A stretch of 6,721 nucleotides of DNA. Source: Microbacteriaceae bacterium. GTDB lineage: Bacteria > Actinomycetota > Actinomycetes > Actinomycetales > Microbacteriaceae. The notes beneath the pieces are model-generated. The model was not told the origin of the DNA. It saw only the letters and a list, made by a program, of their open reading frames with translations, and ran no database searches. This document shows, piece by piece, positions 1 to 6,721 of this stretch; position 1 is the stretch's first letter; each line of letters starts with the position of its first letter. A program made the position numbers and the translations under genes. The stretch covers positions 1-6,721 of the forward strand of contig WOYR01000071.1 of NCBI GenBank assembly GCA_011620705.1, written 5' to 3'.

Positions 1-13
1 GCCCGCACTCGGC

Positions 14-19
14 TACTCT
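14..19 (+). promoter_or_regulatory. Possible -10 element upstream of mtrA
   Basis: TACTCT keeps the T-A-n-n-n-T core and lies 57 bases before the mtrA ATG. The matching -35 would fall outside the left edge of the window, so the call cannot be tested here. Bases 20-76 contain no other gene that I can support, and no upstream gene end is visible. Confidence 0.3.
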
Positions 20-76
20 GGGGCGAAAGCATCCGCGTCCCGATCCGAGGGGCGCATTCTGGGACTGACGAGGACG

Positions 77-757
77 ATGAACGCGCGAATCCTGGTGGTC
101 GACGACGACCCCGCCATCGCCGAGATGATCGGGATCGTGCTGCGCGCCGAGGGCTTCGAGCCGCGATTCGCCGGCGAGGGCCGGGCGGCTCTCGATCTGT
201 TCCACTCGGACAAGGTCGACCTCGTGCTGCTCGACCTCATGCTGCCGGGCATGGACGGCATCGAGGTGTGCGCCCAGATCCGCGCCGAGAGCGGGGTGCC
301 GATCATCATGCTCACCGCGAAGGGCGAGGCGGTGGATGTGGTGCGCGGCCTCGAGACCGGCGCCGACGACTACGTGGTGAAGCCCTTCAACCCGAAGGAG
401 CTGGTGGCGAGGATCCGGGCGCGGCTCCGACCCTCGCAGCCCGCATCGGGCGATGCCGTCGGGATCGGCGATCTGACGATCGACGTGGCCGCGCACGAGG
501 TGCGCCGCGGGGACTCCCGCATCAACCTGACGCCGCTCGAGTTCGAACTGCTGCTGGCGCTGGCCGCCACGCCGCAGCGGGTGTTCACGCGCGAAATGCT
601 GCTCGAGCAGGTCTGGGGCTACCACTACAAGGCGGACACCCGGCTGGTCAACGTGCACGTGCAGCGCCTGCGGGCCAAGGTCGAGCAGGACCCGGACAAC
701 CCGCGGATCGTCACGACGGTGCGCGGGGTCGGCTACCGCGCAGGCGCCGTGACCTAG
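77..757 (+). CDS. mtrA: MtrA, OmpR/PhoB-type DNA-binding response regulator
   Basis: Cytoplasmic transcription factor of the MtrAB two-component system, which in mycobacteria and corynebacteria controls cell-wall, division and osmotic-stress genes. The 226-residue length is normal for the family. The receiver domain covers about residues 3-118. It has the acidic pocket D9/D10, the phosphoacceptor D53 in LLDLMLPGMDG, T80 in MLTAK and K102 in VKPF. A winged-helix effector domain spans about 128-224, with the LTPLEFELL stretch, the recognition-helix region DTRLVNVHVQRLRAK and the terminal wing TVRGVGYRAG. These stretches are nearly identical to what I remember of mycobacterial MtrA, which separates it from other OmpR-family regulators. 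ATG 77 is the only plausible start: ILVVDDD follows three residues later, and the upstream frame holds no ATG or GTG. A GAGGA stands at 70-74, unusually close to the ATG. mtrB begins 10 nt after the stop. Confidence 0.96.
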   Translation: MNARILVVDDDPAIAEMIGIVLRAEGFEPRFAGEGRAALDLFHSDKVDLVLLDLMLPGMDGIEVCAQIRAESGVPIIMLTAKGEAVDVVRGLETGADDYVVKPFNPKELVARIRARLRPSQPASGDAVGIGDLTIDVAAHEVRRGDSRINLTPLEFELLLALAATPQRVFTREMLLEQVWGYHYKADTRLVNVHVQRLRAKVEQDPDNPRIVTTVRGVGYRAGAVT

Positions 758-767
758 GTTCGATCCC

Positions 768-2372
768 ATGGCTCGGGTCGACTCGCGGGACTGGCGGAGC
801 GCGCTCGGCCGCCCTGCGCGGCTCTGGCGCAGCTCGCTGAGCGTCCGCACCGTCGCCATCACGGTCGTCCTCTCGGCCGTCGCGATCACCGTGATCGGCG
901 GGTACATCTCCACGAGCGTGAGCTCCAACCTCTTCACCCAGCGCCTCGAGGAGGTGACCTCGGAGGCCGGCAAGGCCACCAGCAGCGCGCAGCAGGTCTT
1001 CAGCCAGGCGCAGGATCTGAGCGATGGCACCGATCTCGAGTCCATCGAGGACAATGCGACGCTGGCCGTCAGAGCGGCGGTGTCGTCGCAGCCGCTCATC
1101 GCCCTCCTGCGCTCACCGGGGCAGAGCGGCCCTTCGCCGATGGAGAACCGGGCGACGGACGGCTTCGAAGCCCTCACGCTCAGCGGCTCGCTCACCAAGT
1201 CGGTGCAGCACAGCGGGGTGGGCCGGCTCTCCTGGCAGCCCATCGCGATCCCGGGGGACCGGGGCGGCTCTGACCCCGGCATCGTCACGGGCTCGCTCCT
1301 GGATGTGCCGACGGCGGGGGAGTACCAGTTGTACCTGGTCTACGACCTGAGCGACGTGCAGCAGACGCTCGATTTCGTGCAGCGCACGCTGGTGCTCGGC
1401 GGGCTGGCGCTGGTGGTGCTGATCGGCGCGGTCGCCTACCTGGTGGTGCGGCTGATCGTCGGCCCCGTGCGGCGCGCGGCCGAGACCAGCGAGAAGCTGG
1501 CGGCAGGCCAGCTCGAGGAGCGGTTGCACGAGCGGGGGGACGACGAGCTGGCGACGCTCGCGCGCTCCTTCAACCGGATGGCGGACAGCCTGCAGCACCA
1601 GATCCGCCAGCTGGCCGATCTCTCGCGCTTGCAGCAGCGCTTCGTCTCGGATGTCTCCCACGAGTTGCGGACCCCGCTCACCACCATCCGGCTGGCTGGC
1701 GACGTGCTCTACGACCAGCGGGAGGGCTTCCCGCCTGCGACCGCCCGCACGGCCGAACTGCTGCATGCGCAGATCGAGCGCTTCGAGGTGCTGCTGGCCG
1801 ATCTGCTCGAGATGAGCCGCTACGACGCCGGCGCCGTCCAACTCGAGACCGATCCGACGAACCTGGTGCGCCTGGTCGAGGATGCGATCGAGGCGGTCGC
1901 GCCGCTCGCTGAGGAGAAGGGAACCAGCATCCGGCTGGTGGCGCCCGGCGGGTACTTCGAGGCCGAGGTGGATGCGCGCCGCATCCGCCGGATCCTGCAG
2001 AACCTGCTCGGCAACGCGATCGACCACGGCGAGGGCCGGCCGATCGAGGTTTATGTCGACAGCGATGCGGATGCCGTCGCCATCGCCGTCCGGGACCACG
2101 GCATCGGCATGTCCGAGGCCGATCTCGCCCGGGTGTTCGACCGCTTCTGGCGCGCCGATCCGTCGCGCCAGCGGACCACCGGCGGCACAGGGCTCGGCCT
2201 CGCGATCTCCCTCGAGGACGCCGCCGTGCACGGCGGCCTGCTCGACGTCTGGTCGCAGCCGGGCCGGGGCAGCTGCTTCCGGCTGACCCTGCCGCGCGTC
2301 TTCGGCATGGCCGTGATCGGGTCGCCGATCGCCCTGCCGCCCGATGAGGCGGCAGACGAGGAGTCCGCATGA
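768..2372 (+). CDS. mtrB: MtrB, membrane sensor histidine kinase
   Basis: Sensor kinase partner of MtrA, placed in the cytoplasmic membrane. The order along 534 residues is: short basic N-terminus; TM1 at about 27-48; extracytoplasmic sensor region at about 50-205; TM2 at about 207-231; HAMP at about 230-282; dimerisation domain with the phospho-acceptor H298 in DVSHELRTPLTT; HATPase domain. The ATPase has its N-box at N412/N416 (LLGNAIDHG), G1 box at 443-447 (DHGIG), F-box at 457-460 (FDRFW) and G2 box at 472-480 (GGTGLGLAI). All catalytic motifs are intact. The catalytic half closely follows remembered mycobacterial MtrB, while the sensor region is much more divergent. The C-terminal tail after the ATPase domain is short and acidic, without the long proline-rich tail of mycobacterial MtrB. 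An in-frame TGA at 750-752 rules out an earlier start. Only a weak AGG (756-758) precedes ATG 768 and it overlaps the mtrA stop, suggesting translational coupling. The stop overlaps the lpqB start. Confidence 0.96.
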   Translation: MARVDSRDWRSALGRPARLWRSSLSVRTVAITVVLSAVAITVIGGYISTSVSSNLFTQRLEEVTSEAGKATSSAQQVFSQAQDLSDGTDLESIEDNATLAVRAAVSSQPLIALLRSPGQSGPSPMENRATDGFEALTLSGSLTKSVQHSGVGRLSWQPIAIPGDRGGSDPGIVTGSLLDVPTAGEYQLYLVYDLSDVQQTLDFVQRTLVLGGLALVVLIGAVAYLVVRLIVGPVRRAAETSEKLAAGQLEERLHERGDDELATLARSFNRMADSLQHQIRQLADLSRLQQRFVSDVSHELRTPLTTIRLAGDVLYDQREGFPPATARTAELLHAQIERFEVLLADLLEMSRYDAGAVQLETDPTNLVRLVEDAIEAVAPLAEEKGTSIRLVAPGGYFEAEVDARRIRRILQNLLGNAIDHGEGRPIEVYVDSDADAVAIAVRDHGIGMSEADLARVFDRFWRADPSRQRTTGGTGLGLAISLEDAAVHGGLLDVWSQPGRGSCFRLTLPRVFGMAVIGSPIALPPDEAADEESA

Positions 2373-2374
2373 TG
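2358..2374 (+). promoter_or_regulatory. lpqB ribosome binding site and mtrB/lpqB ATGA overlap
   Basis: GAGGAG at 2358-2363 lies five bases before ATG 2369. The mtrB stop TGA at 2370-2372 shares bases with that ATG, giving the four-base ATGA overlap typical of translational re-initiation. A second ATG follows directly at 2372. This supports a fixed ratio of sensor kinase and lipoprotein from one transcript. Confidence 0.85.
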
Positions 2375-4045
2375 CGCCGGAACTCGCGGGGCCGCCGCGC
2401 TGCGCCCATCGCGGGAGTGCTCGCGGCGCTGCTGCTCGCGGGATGCGCCGACATCCCGACCTCTGGGGACGTCTCGACGCTCACGATCGACAGCACGGTG
2501 GGCGACCCCGCGCTGCTGACGCTGCCGGAGGCGCCGGCCAAAGGGGCGAGCCAGGCGGAGATCCTCGACGGCTTCATCCGCGCGGGCCGGGTGCCGCAGG
2601 TGAACTACCAGGTGGCGCGCGAGTACCTCACCGACGATTTCCGCACGAGGTGGAACCCGAACGCCGGCGTGCTCGTCAGCTCGAGTCCGATCACGCCGGT
2701 CGAGGTGTCGAACGACGTGCTCCAGATCTCGGTGGAGAGCTCGGCAACGGTCGACGCGGACGGGCGCTACACGACCTCGGTCGGCACGCGGGGCACGCTG
2801 CTGCAATACCACTTCCGCAAGGATTCGAAAGGGCAGTGGCGCATCTCCGCGGCTCCCGACGGCACGATCCTCACCCCGAACCGCTTCGACGCGATCTTCC
2901 ACGGATACGACCTCTTCTTCTTCGACCCTGGCTTCGACTACCTGGTGCCCGACCGGCGCTGGTACGCGGACGCCACCCAGGTCGCGACGCGGATCGTGAA
3001 GGGGCTGCTCGCCGGCCCCTCCCCGTGGCTGGCCGGCGGTGCGGTGGTCTCGGCCTTCCCCAGCGGCACAGAGCTGGCAGGGGCCCCGGTGATCGACTCC
3101 GGCCGAGCGACCGTCGATCTCAGCTCCCAGGTGTCCTCCGAGTCGGCGACCGCGAAGAGGAGGATGACGCAGCAGCTCGCTCAGAGCCTGAGCGGTCTCG
3201 GCACCGCGAGCGCCTCGATCACGGTCGGCGGATTCCCGGTCGCCGTCACCGACGGCCCAGAGCCCGACCGCAACCTGTCGGTGCTGCAGGACCCGGTGGG
3301 ATTCGAGAAGGGGGTGTTGGGCACGCTCGTCGGCGGTGCGGTCCACCCGCTGCCCGGGATCGGGACCGCCATCGACAAGCTCGGCCCGGTCGGGGCTGCG
3401 CTCGGACGGGACGGCAGCCAGCTCGCCGTCCTGGGCAGCGCAGGCGTCTCGATCGTGCGCGGGAGCGCGCCGGCCGCGCTGCTGGACAGCCGGGCCGGGC
3501 TCGTGGTGCCGTCGCTCGATCCCGAGGGCTTCGTGTGGAGCGTCCCCGCCCGTCATCCGGAGGCGATCGCCGCCTGGGATGCCGGAGGCAAGCCGCATCC
3601 GCTCTCCCTCGGTGCGGCGGGGACCGTCGTCTCGATGGCCGTGTCCCGGGACGGCACCCGCCTGCTGGTGGCGCTGCAGAGCTCGTCCGGCCCGCAGCTC
3701 CTGGTGGCCGGGATCATCCGCGACAAGGATCTGGTGCCGACCTCGCTCGGCCAGCCGTACTACGTTCCGGTCGGCCAGGGGGCCATCATCGGAGCATCCT
3801 GGGTCGACAGCGGCACCGTGGTCGTGCTCTCGCAGGACGGCGGCACCGACTCGGTCACCAGCTACGAGCTCGGCGGGGAGCAGAAGGAGCTCGGCACCGT
3901 TGATGGCGCCGTCGAAGTGGTCGGCGGCAACGGCACGGACGGCATCCGGGTGCTGGACTCCTCGGGATCGGTGTTCAGTCTGAGCGGCACGATCGGCTGG
4001 CAGGACGCCGGGCTCAAAGCGTCCTTCCTCGCCTCGCAGCAGTAG
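2369..4045 (+). CDS. lpqB: LpqB, lipoprotein modulator of the MtrAB system
   Basis: Predicted lipoprotein on the outer face of the membrane. In mycobacteria LpqB binds the extracytoplasmic part of MtrB and influences MtrA phosphorylation; that role is carried over here from family and gene order. The 558 residues start with a basic n-region, a hydrophobic core at about 13-24 and a lipobox ending L23-A24-G25-C26, with C26 as the lipidated residue. An N-terminal region at about 27-190 includes a conserved YLTDDFRTRWNP stretch. A GerMN-like domain follows at about 200-295, with AFPSGTEL and ATVDLSSQ. The rest, about 300-555, is the LpqB-type beta-propeller region with repeated short strands such as VVSMAVSRDGTRLLVAL and ASWVDSGTVVVLS. 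Length is close to the mycobacterial protein of roughly 580 residues. ATG 2369 is backed by GAGGAG at 2358-2363; the next codon is also ATG, so the start may be one residue later. No internal frameshift is seen. Confidence 0.94.
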   Translation: MMRRNSRGRRAAPIAGVLAALLLAGCADIPTSGDVSTLTIDSTVGDPALLTLPEAPAKGASQAEILDGFIRAGRVPQVNYQVAREYLTDDFRTRWNPNAGVLVSSSPITPVEVSNDVLQISVESSATVDADGRYTTSVGTRGTLLQYHFRKDSKGQWRISAAPDGTILTPNRFDAIFHGYDLFFFDPGFDYLVPDRRWYADATQVATRIVKGLLAGPSPWLAGGAVVSAFPSGTELAGAPVIDSGRATVDLSSQVSSESATAKRRMTQQLAQSLSGLGTASASITVGGFPVAVTDGPEPDRNLSVLQDPVGFEKGVLGTLVGGAVHPLPGIGTAIDKLGPVGAALGRDGSQLAVLGSAGVSIVRGSAPAALLDSRAGLVVPSLDPEGFVWSVPARHPEAIAAWDAGGKPHPLSLGAAGTVVSMAVSRDGTRLLVALQSSSGPQLLVAGIIRDKDLVPTSLGQPYYVPVGQGAIIGASWVDSGTVVVLSQDGGTDSVTSYELGGEQKELGTVDGAVEVVGGNGTDGIRVLDSSGSVFSLSGTIGWQDAGLKASFLASQQ

Positions 4046-4052
4046 CGGTTGT

Positions 4053-4106
4053 CCCCGGATGCCGTGGCCGCGGCCCGCGGCCGGCGCACGGCGTCCAGCA
4101 TCGGGG
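4053..4106 (+). terminator. GC-rich hairpin between lpqB and comF (possible U-less terminator)
   Basis: Starting 11 bases after the lpqB stop, arm GGATGCCGTG (4057-4066) pairs with CACGGCGTCC (4087-4096) over ten positions, one of them a G-U. An inner stem is formed by GCCGCG (4067-4072) and CGCGGC (4076-4081). This is a long, almost pure G/C hairpin. No T-run follows; the next bases are AGCATCGGGGC and then the comF ATG. In high-GC Actinobacteria, hairpins without a U-tract have been proposed as terminators, so it may end or weaken the mtrAB-lpqB transcript. It could equally be a leader structure for comF, because CCCCGGATGC (4053-4062) can also pair with GCATCGGGG (4098-4106), covering the comF ribosome binding site. 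The pairing is seen in the sequence; either function is inferred. Confidence 0.45.
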
Positions 4107-4107
4107 C

Positions 4108-4851
4108 ATGCCCAACGACCCCGCACATGACCGCGCCGCGCGCCCGGCCCGGCGGCTCCTCCCCGCGCTGCGAGAGGCCGGCCTCGACGCGCTCGCGCTG
4201 CTGCTCCCCGTCGAGTGCGCGGGCTGCGGCCTGCCCGACCGCGCGCTGTGCGCCGCCTGCCGGGTCGCGCTCCGGCCCGAGCCGAGCGGCAGGCGGCTGC
4301 CCGACGGCACGCCGGTGTTCTCGGGGCTGGACTACGACGGGGTGGCGCGGAGGGTCATCCTCGAGTTCAAGGAGCAGGGGCGGGTCGGGCTCGCGCGGGT
4401 GCTGGCGCCCGCCCTCGCGGCGGCGGTGGCCGAGGCGGGGAGCGTGATCGGTCACGACGGGCGCAGCGTCGAGGTCGTCGCGGTGCCCGGATCGCGCCGC
4501 GCCCGGCGGCGCCGCGGCTACGACCCGGTCGCCGTGCTGCTCGCGCGAGCCGGCTTCGACCGGGCTCGTGCCTTCGCCCCCGCGCGACCCCATGCCGCCC
4601 AGAAGACGCTCTCCCTCGAGCAGCGCGCGGCCATTCCCGACGGGGTCTTCGCGGCGGCCGTGCCGCTCGCGGGCCGCCGCTTCCTGCTCGTGGATGACGT
4701 GGTCACCACGGGCGCGACGCTCGCCGCCGCGGCCTCGGCGCTCCGCACGGCGGGCGCCGAGGTGGTCGCCGCCGCAGTCGTCGCATCCACCCCGAAGCTC
4801 TTCGGAGCCTCAGCAGGGCCTCACGGGGAACCCGGAGCGGGCTTCGGGTGA
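4108..4851 (+). CDS. comF: ComF family phosphoribosyltransferase-like protein
   Basis: A 247-residue ComF/GntX-family protein, within the usual size range. The N-terminal zinc-binding motif uses C37-x2-C40 (VECAGCG) and C48-x2-C51 (LCAAC). A middle segment YDGVARRVILEFKEQGR at 76-92 matches the family pattern in which a lysine-containing stretch precedes the catalytic fold. PGSRRARRRRGYDP at 127-140 is the arginine-rich family signature, QKTLSLEQR at 165-173 is also typical, and VDDVVTTGAT at 195-204 is the PRPP-binding loop of type I phosphoribosyltransferases. In Bacillus and Haemophilus ComF acts in uptake of transforming DNA; in Actinobacteria the substrate and role are not established, so the name is by homology only. 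ATG 4108 has only GGGG one base upstream, a poor ribosome binding site, hinting at low translation. The C-terminal tail after STPK is rich in Gly, Ala and Pro and looks disordered. Its TGA lies inside the hpf promoter. Confidence 0.9.
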   Translation: MPNDPAHDRAARPARRLLPALREAGLDALALLLPVECAGCGLPDRALCAACRVALRPEPSGRRLPDGTPVFSGLDYDGVARRVILEFKEQGRVGLARVLAPALAAAVAEAGSVIGHDGRSVEVVAVPGSRRARRRRGYDPVAVLLARAGFDRARAFAPARPHAAQKTLSLEQRAAIPDGVFAAAVPLAGRRFLLVDDVVTTGATLAAAASALRTAGAEVVAAAVVASTPKLFGASAGPHGEPGAGFG

Positions 4852-4876
4852 CATCCCCGGGCGGCGGGTCTACGGT
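4848..4876 (+). promoter_or_regulatory. Housekeeping-type promoter of hpf
   Basis: GTGACA at 4848-4853 matches five of six bases of the TTGACA -35 consensus. After a spacer of exactly 17 bases comes TACGGT at 4871-4876, which keeps the T-A-n-n-n-T core of the -10. Transcription would start near 4883, giving a leader of about 63 bases before hpf. The -35 contains the comF stop codon (4849-4851), so the promoter begins as comF ends. Assigned by eye; no start site was measured. Confidence 0.65.
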
Positions 4877-4932
4877 GGGCGAAAGCGCGGATGTGAAAGC
4901 CGCCTGACCCGGACGGTTCCACCCGCACGAGC

Positions 4933-4938
4933 AGGAGG
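4933..4938 (+). promoter_or_regulatory. Strong Shine-Dalgarno sequence of hpf
   Basis: AGGAGG, within the longer purine run AGGAGGAGG, stands seven bases before ATG 4946. It is the best ribosome binding site in the window. It fixes the hpf start at 4946 even though the reading frame stays open far upstream, and suggests high-level translation. Confidence 0.9.
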
Positions 4939-4945
4939 AGGCTGC

Positions 4946-5611
4946 ATGGACATCACGATCACCGGGCGCGGGGTGGGGATTCCCGATCGGTTCGAGGATT
5001 ATGCCATCGAGAAGGCCGAACGCGTCGGGCAGCTGGCCGAGAAGGCGCTGGCTCTCGAGGTCCGCGTCTGCCGGCATCACGAGACCAAGGGCTCCAGCGG
5101 CGACGACCGCGTCGAGCTGACGCTGATCGGCCCAGGGCCGATCGTGCGGGCCGAGTCCGAGGGATCGGACAAGTACGCGGCCTTCGACATGGCGCTGGAC
5201 AAGCTCATGGAGCGGCTTCGGGCGGCGAAGGACCGCAGGAAGGTGCATCGCGGGCAGCACCGCCCGACCTCGCTCCGCGAAGCCGCATCCGGAGGATTCG
5301 CCGGCACCGACCTGACCCCGGCCAGCCCCGATGCGATCGAGCGCGTGAGCACCGGCTCCATCCCGGTCGCCGAGGAGGAGGGCGAGAAGGACTGGAGCCC
5401 TGTCGTCATCCGCGACAAGGTCTTCCCAGCCGAGCGGATGACCAAGGAGGAGGCCGTCGACCGCATGGAGCTGGTCGGCCACGACTTCTTCCTCTTCATC
5501 GACGCCGTCAGCGACCGGCCGAGCGTGGTCTACCGCCGCATCGGATGGGACTACGGGGTGATCGGGCTCCAAGAACCTGCCGACGACCTCGTCGGATACC
5601 GCTCCCGCTAG
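4946..5611 (+). CDS. hpf: Long-form ribosome hibernation promoting factor (HPF)
   Basis: Ribosome-associated protein that binds the decoding region of the 30S subunit and joins two 70S ribosomes into an inactive 100S dimer in stationary phase or stress. The 221 residues contain an N-terminal S30AE/RaiA domain at about 1-98, beginning MDITITGRGVGIP and ending in the amphipathic helix YAAFDMALDKLMERLRAAKDR. A charged, low-complexity linker follows at about 100-150. The C-terminal dimerisation domain lies at about 152-215 and includes VVIRDKVFPAERMTKEEAV, a GHDFFLFID stretch and VYRRIGWDYGVIGL. This second domain marks it as the long form found in most Gram-positives, not the short E. coli HPF. 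The frame continues open to 4568 in a different frame of comF, but the Shine-Dalgarno at 4933-4938 and the homology both place the start at 4946. It has its own promoter, so it can be made independently of comF. Confidence 0.96.
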   Translation: MDITITGRGVGIPDRFEDYAIEKAERVGQLAEKALALEVRVCRHHETKGSSGDDRVELTLIGPGPIVRAESEGSDKYAAFDMALDKLMERLRAAKDRRKVHRGQHRPTSLREAASGGFAGTDLTPASPDAIERVSTGSIPVAEEEGEKDWSPVVIRDKVFPAERMTKEEAVDRMELVGHDFFLFIDAVSDRPSVVYRRIGWDYGVIGLQEPADDLVGYRSR

Positions 5612-5648
5612 TTTCCAGCCCGCTCGGAGAGCCACTCGGTAGGCTTGC

Positions 5649-5654
5649 TACGAT
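5649..5654 (+). promoter_or_regulatory. Candidate -10 element of secA
   Basis: TACGAT matches four of six bases of the -10 consensus, with all of T-A-n-n-A-T kept. It lies 37 bases after the hpf stop and 66 bases before the secA GTG. No good -35 is seen 16-18 bases upstream, where the sequence is about GGAGAG, so the promoter may be weak or activator-dependent, or secA may also be read through from hpf. An alternative TANNNT, TAGGCT at 5640-5645, overlaps this region. Confidence 0.4.
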
Positions 5655-5669
5655 GACGAGCCGGTAACG

Positions 5670-5689
5670 GCGGGCGCGAGCGCGCCCGC
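5670..5689 (+). other. Leader hairpin upstream of secA
   Basis: An eight-base perfect stem pairs 5670-5677 with 5682-5689 around a GAGC tetraloop, and one more G-C pair could close inside. The sequence is wholly G/C in the stem. No T-run follows, so it is a poor candidate for an intrinsic terminator. It sits between the candidate -10 and the secA ribosome binding site, that is, inside the predicted leader RNA, 31 bases before the start codon. Any role in secA expression is inference. Confidence 0.45.
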
Positions 5690-5709
5690 GCCGGCGACCA
5701 GAAGCGAGT

Positions 5710-5713
5710 GGAG
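5710..5713 (+). promoter_or_regulatory. secA ribosome binding site deciding a GTG start
   Basis: GGAG, within the run GAGTGGAG, stands seven bases before GTG 5721. The neighbouring ATG at 5728 is out of frame, and the protein homology begins right at the GTG (M-A-N-V-L-E-R-V-L-R), so a GTG start is well supported. Confidence 0.8.
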
Positions 5714-5720
5714 TCGAACC

Positions 5721-6721
<1,001 letters not shown>

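Noticed and set aside
2344..3903. A 519-codon plus-strand frame overlapping lpqB.
   Set aside because: It is very rich in Arg, Gly and Ala, has no family motifs, and overlaps a gene with lipobox and LpqB domains.
2051..4126. A 691-codon open frame on the minus strand opposite the end of mtrB and all of lpqB.
   Set aside because: Its translation is low-complexity, rich in Arg, Gly, Ala, Asp and His with no recognisable domain, and the opposite strand codes for clearly homologous proteins. Long antisense frames are expected at this GC content.
4831..4841. CCCG-GAG-CGGG inverted repeat near the end of comF as a terminator.
   Set aside because: Four-base stem inside coding sequence with no T-run; common by chance at this GC content.
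4568..4945. Upstream extension of the hpf frame to an ATG at 4568, which would fuse 126 residues to HPF.
   Set aside because: The extension is Arg/Ser/Pro-rich and overlaps comF in another frame, while a near-perfect Shine-Dalgarno and the conserved HPF N-terminus place the start at 4946.
5622..5645. Small inverted and direct repeats after hpf (GCTC/GAGC, AGCC/GGCT, CTCGG twice) as a terminator.
   Set aside because: Stems of only four bases with no T-run; too weak to call.

Overview
The window is a high-GC stretch with six genes, all on the + strand and tightly packed. The order is mtrA, mtrB, lpqB, a comF-like phosphoribosyltransferase gene, hpf (long form) and the start of secA. The mtrA-mtrB-lpqB trio is a hallmark of Actinobacteria. 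The strong G/C bias at third positions and the close resemblance of SecA and MtrAB to my memory of Microbacteriaceae proteins suggest a Leifsonia/Leucobacter/Agromyces-type actinomycete. The family placement is inference and no search was run.

Layout. Positions 1-76 are a short leader with a possible -10 element. MtrA (77-757) and MtrB (768-2372) form a two-component system. LpqB (2369-4045) follows with an ATGA stop/start overlap, so the three genes look like one translationally coupled operon. A 62-nt gap after lpqB holds a strong GC-rich hairpin without a U-tract and then a weak ribosome binding site for the ComF-like gene (4108-4851). The stop codon of that gene lies inside the -35 element of a convincing promoter for hpf (4946-5611), which has a near-perfect Shine-Dalgarno sequence. 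A 109-nt gap with a candidate -10 and a compact leader hairpin leads to secA, which starts at GTG 5721 and runs off the right edge.

How the genes work together. In the studied relatives, MtrB senses a cell-envelope or division signal and phosphorylates MtrA, while the lipoprotein LpqB modulates MtrB from outside the membrane. SecA drives Sec-dependent export, including that of envelope proteins such as LpqB. Long HPF pairs ribosomes into inactive 100S dimers in slow or stressed cells. The ComF-like protein is related to DNA-uptake factors, but its role in Actinobacteria is unclear.

This is a conserved core-genome region. I see no mobile element, CRISPR array, RNA gene or defence-like cassette. 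No stretch over 300 bases lacks a gene. The only features not explained by the known genes are the non-coding structures in the lpqB-comF and hpf-secA gaps and the promoter overlapping the comF stop.
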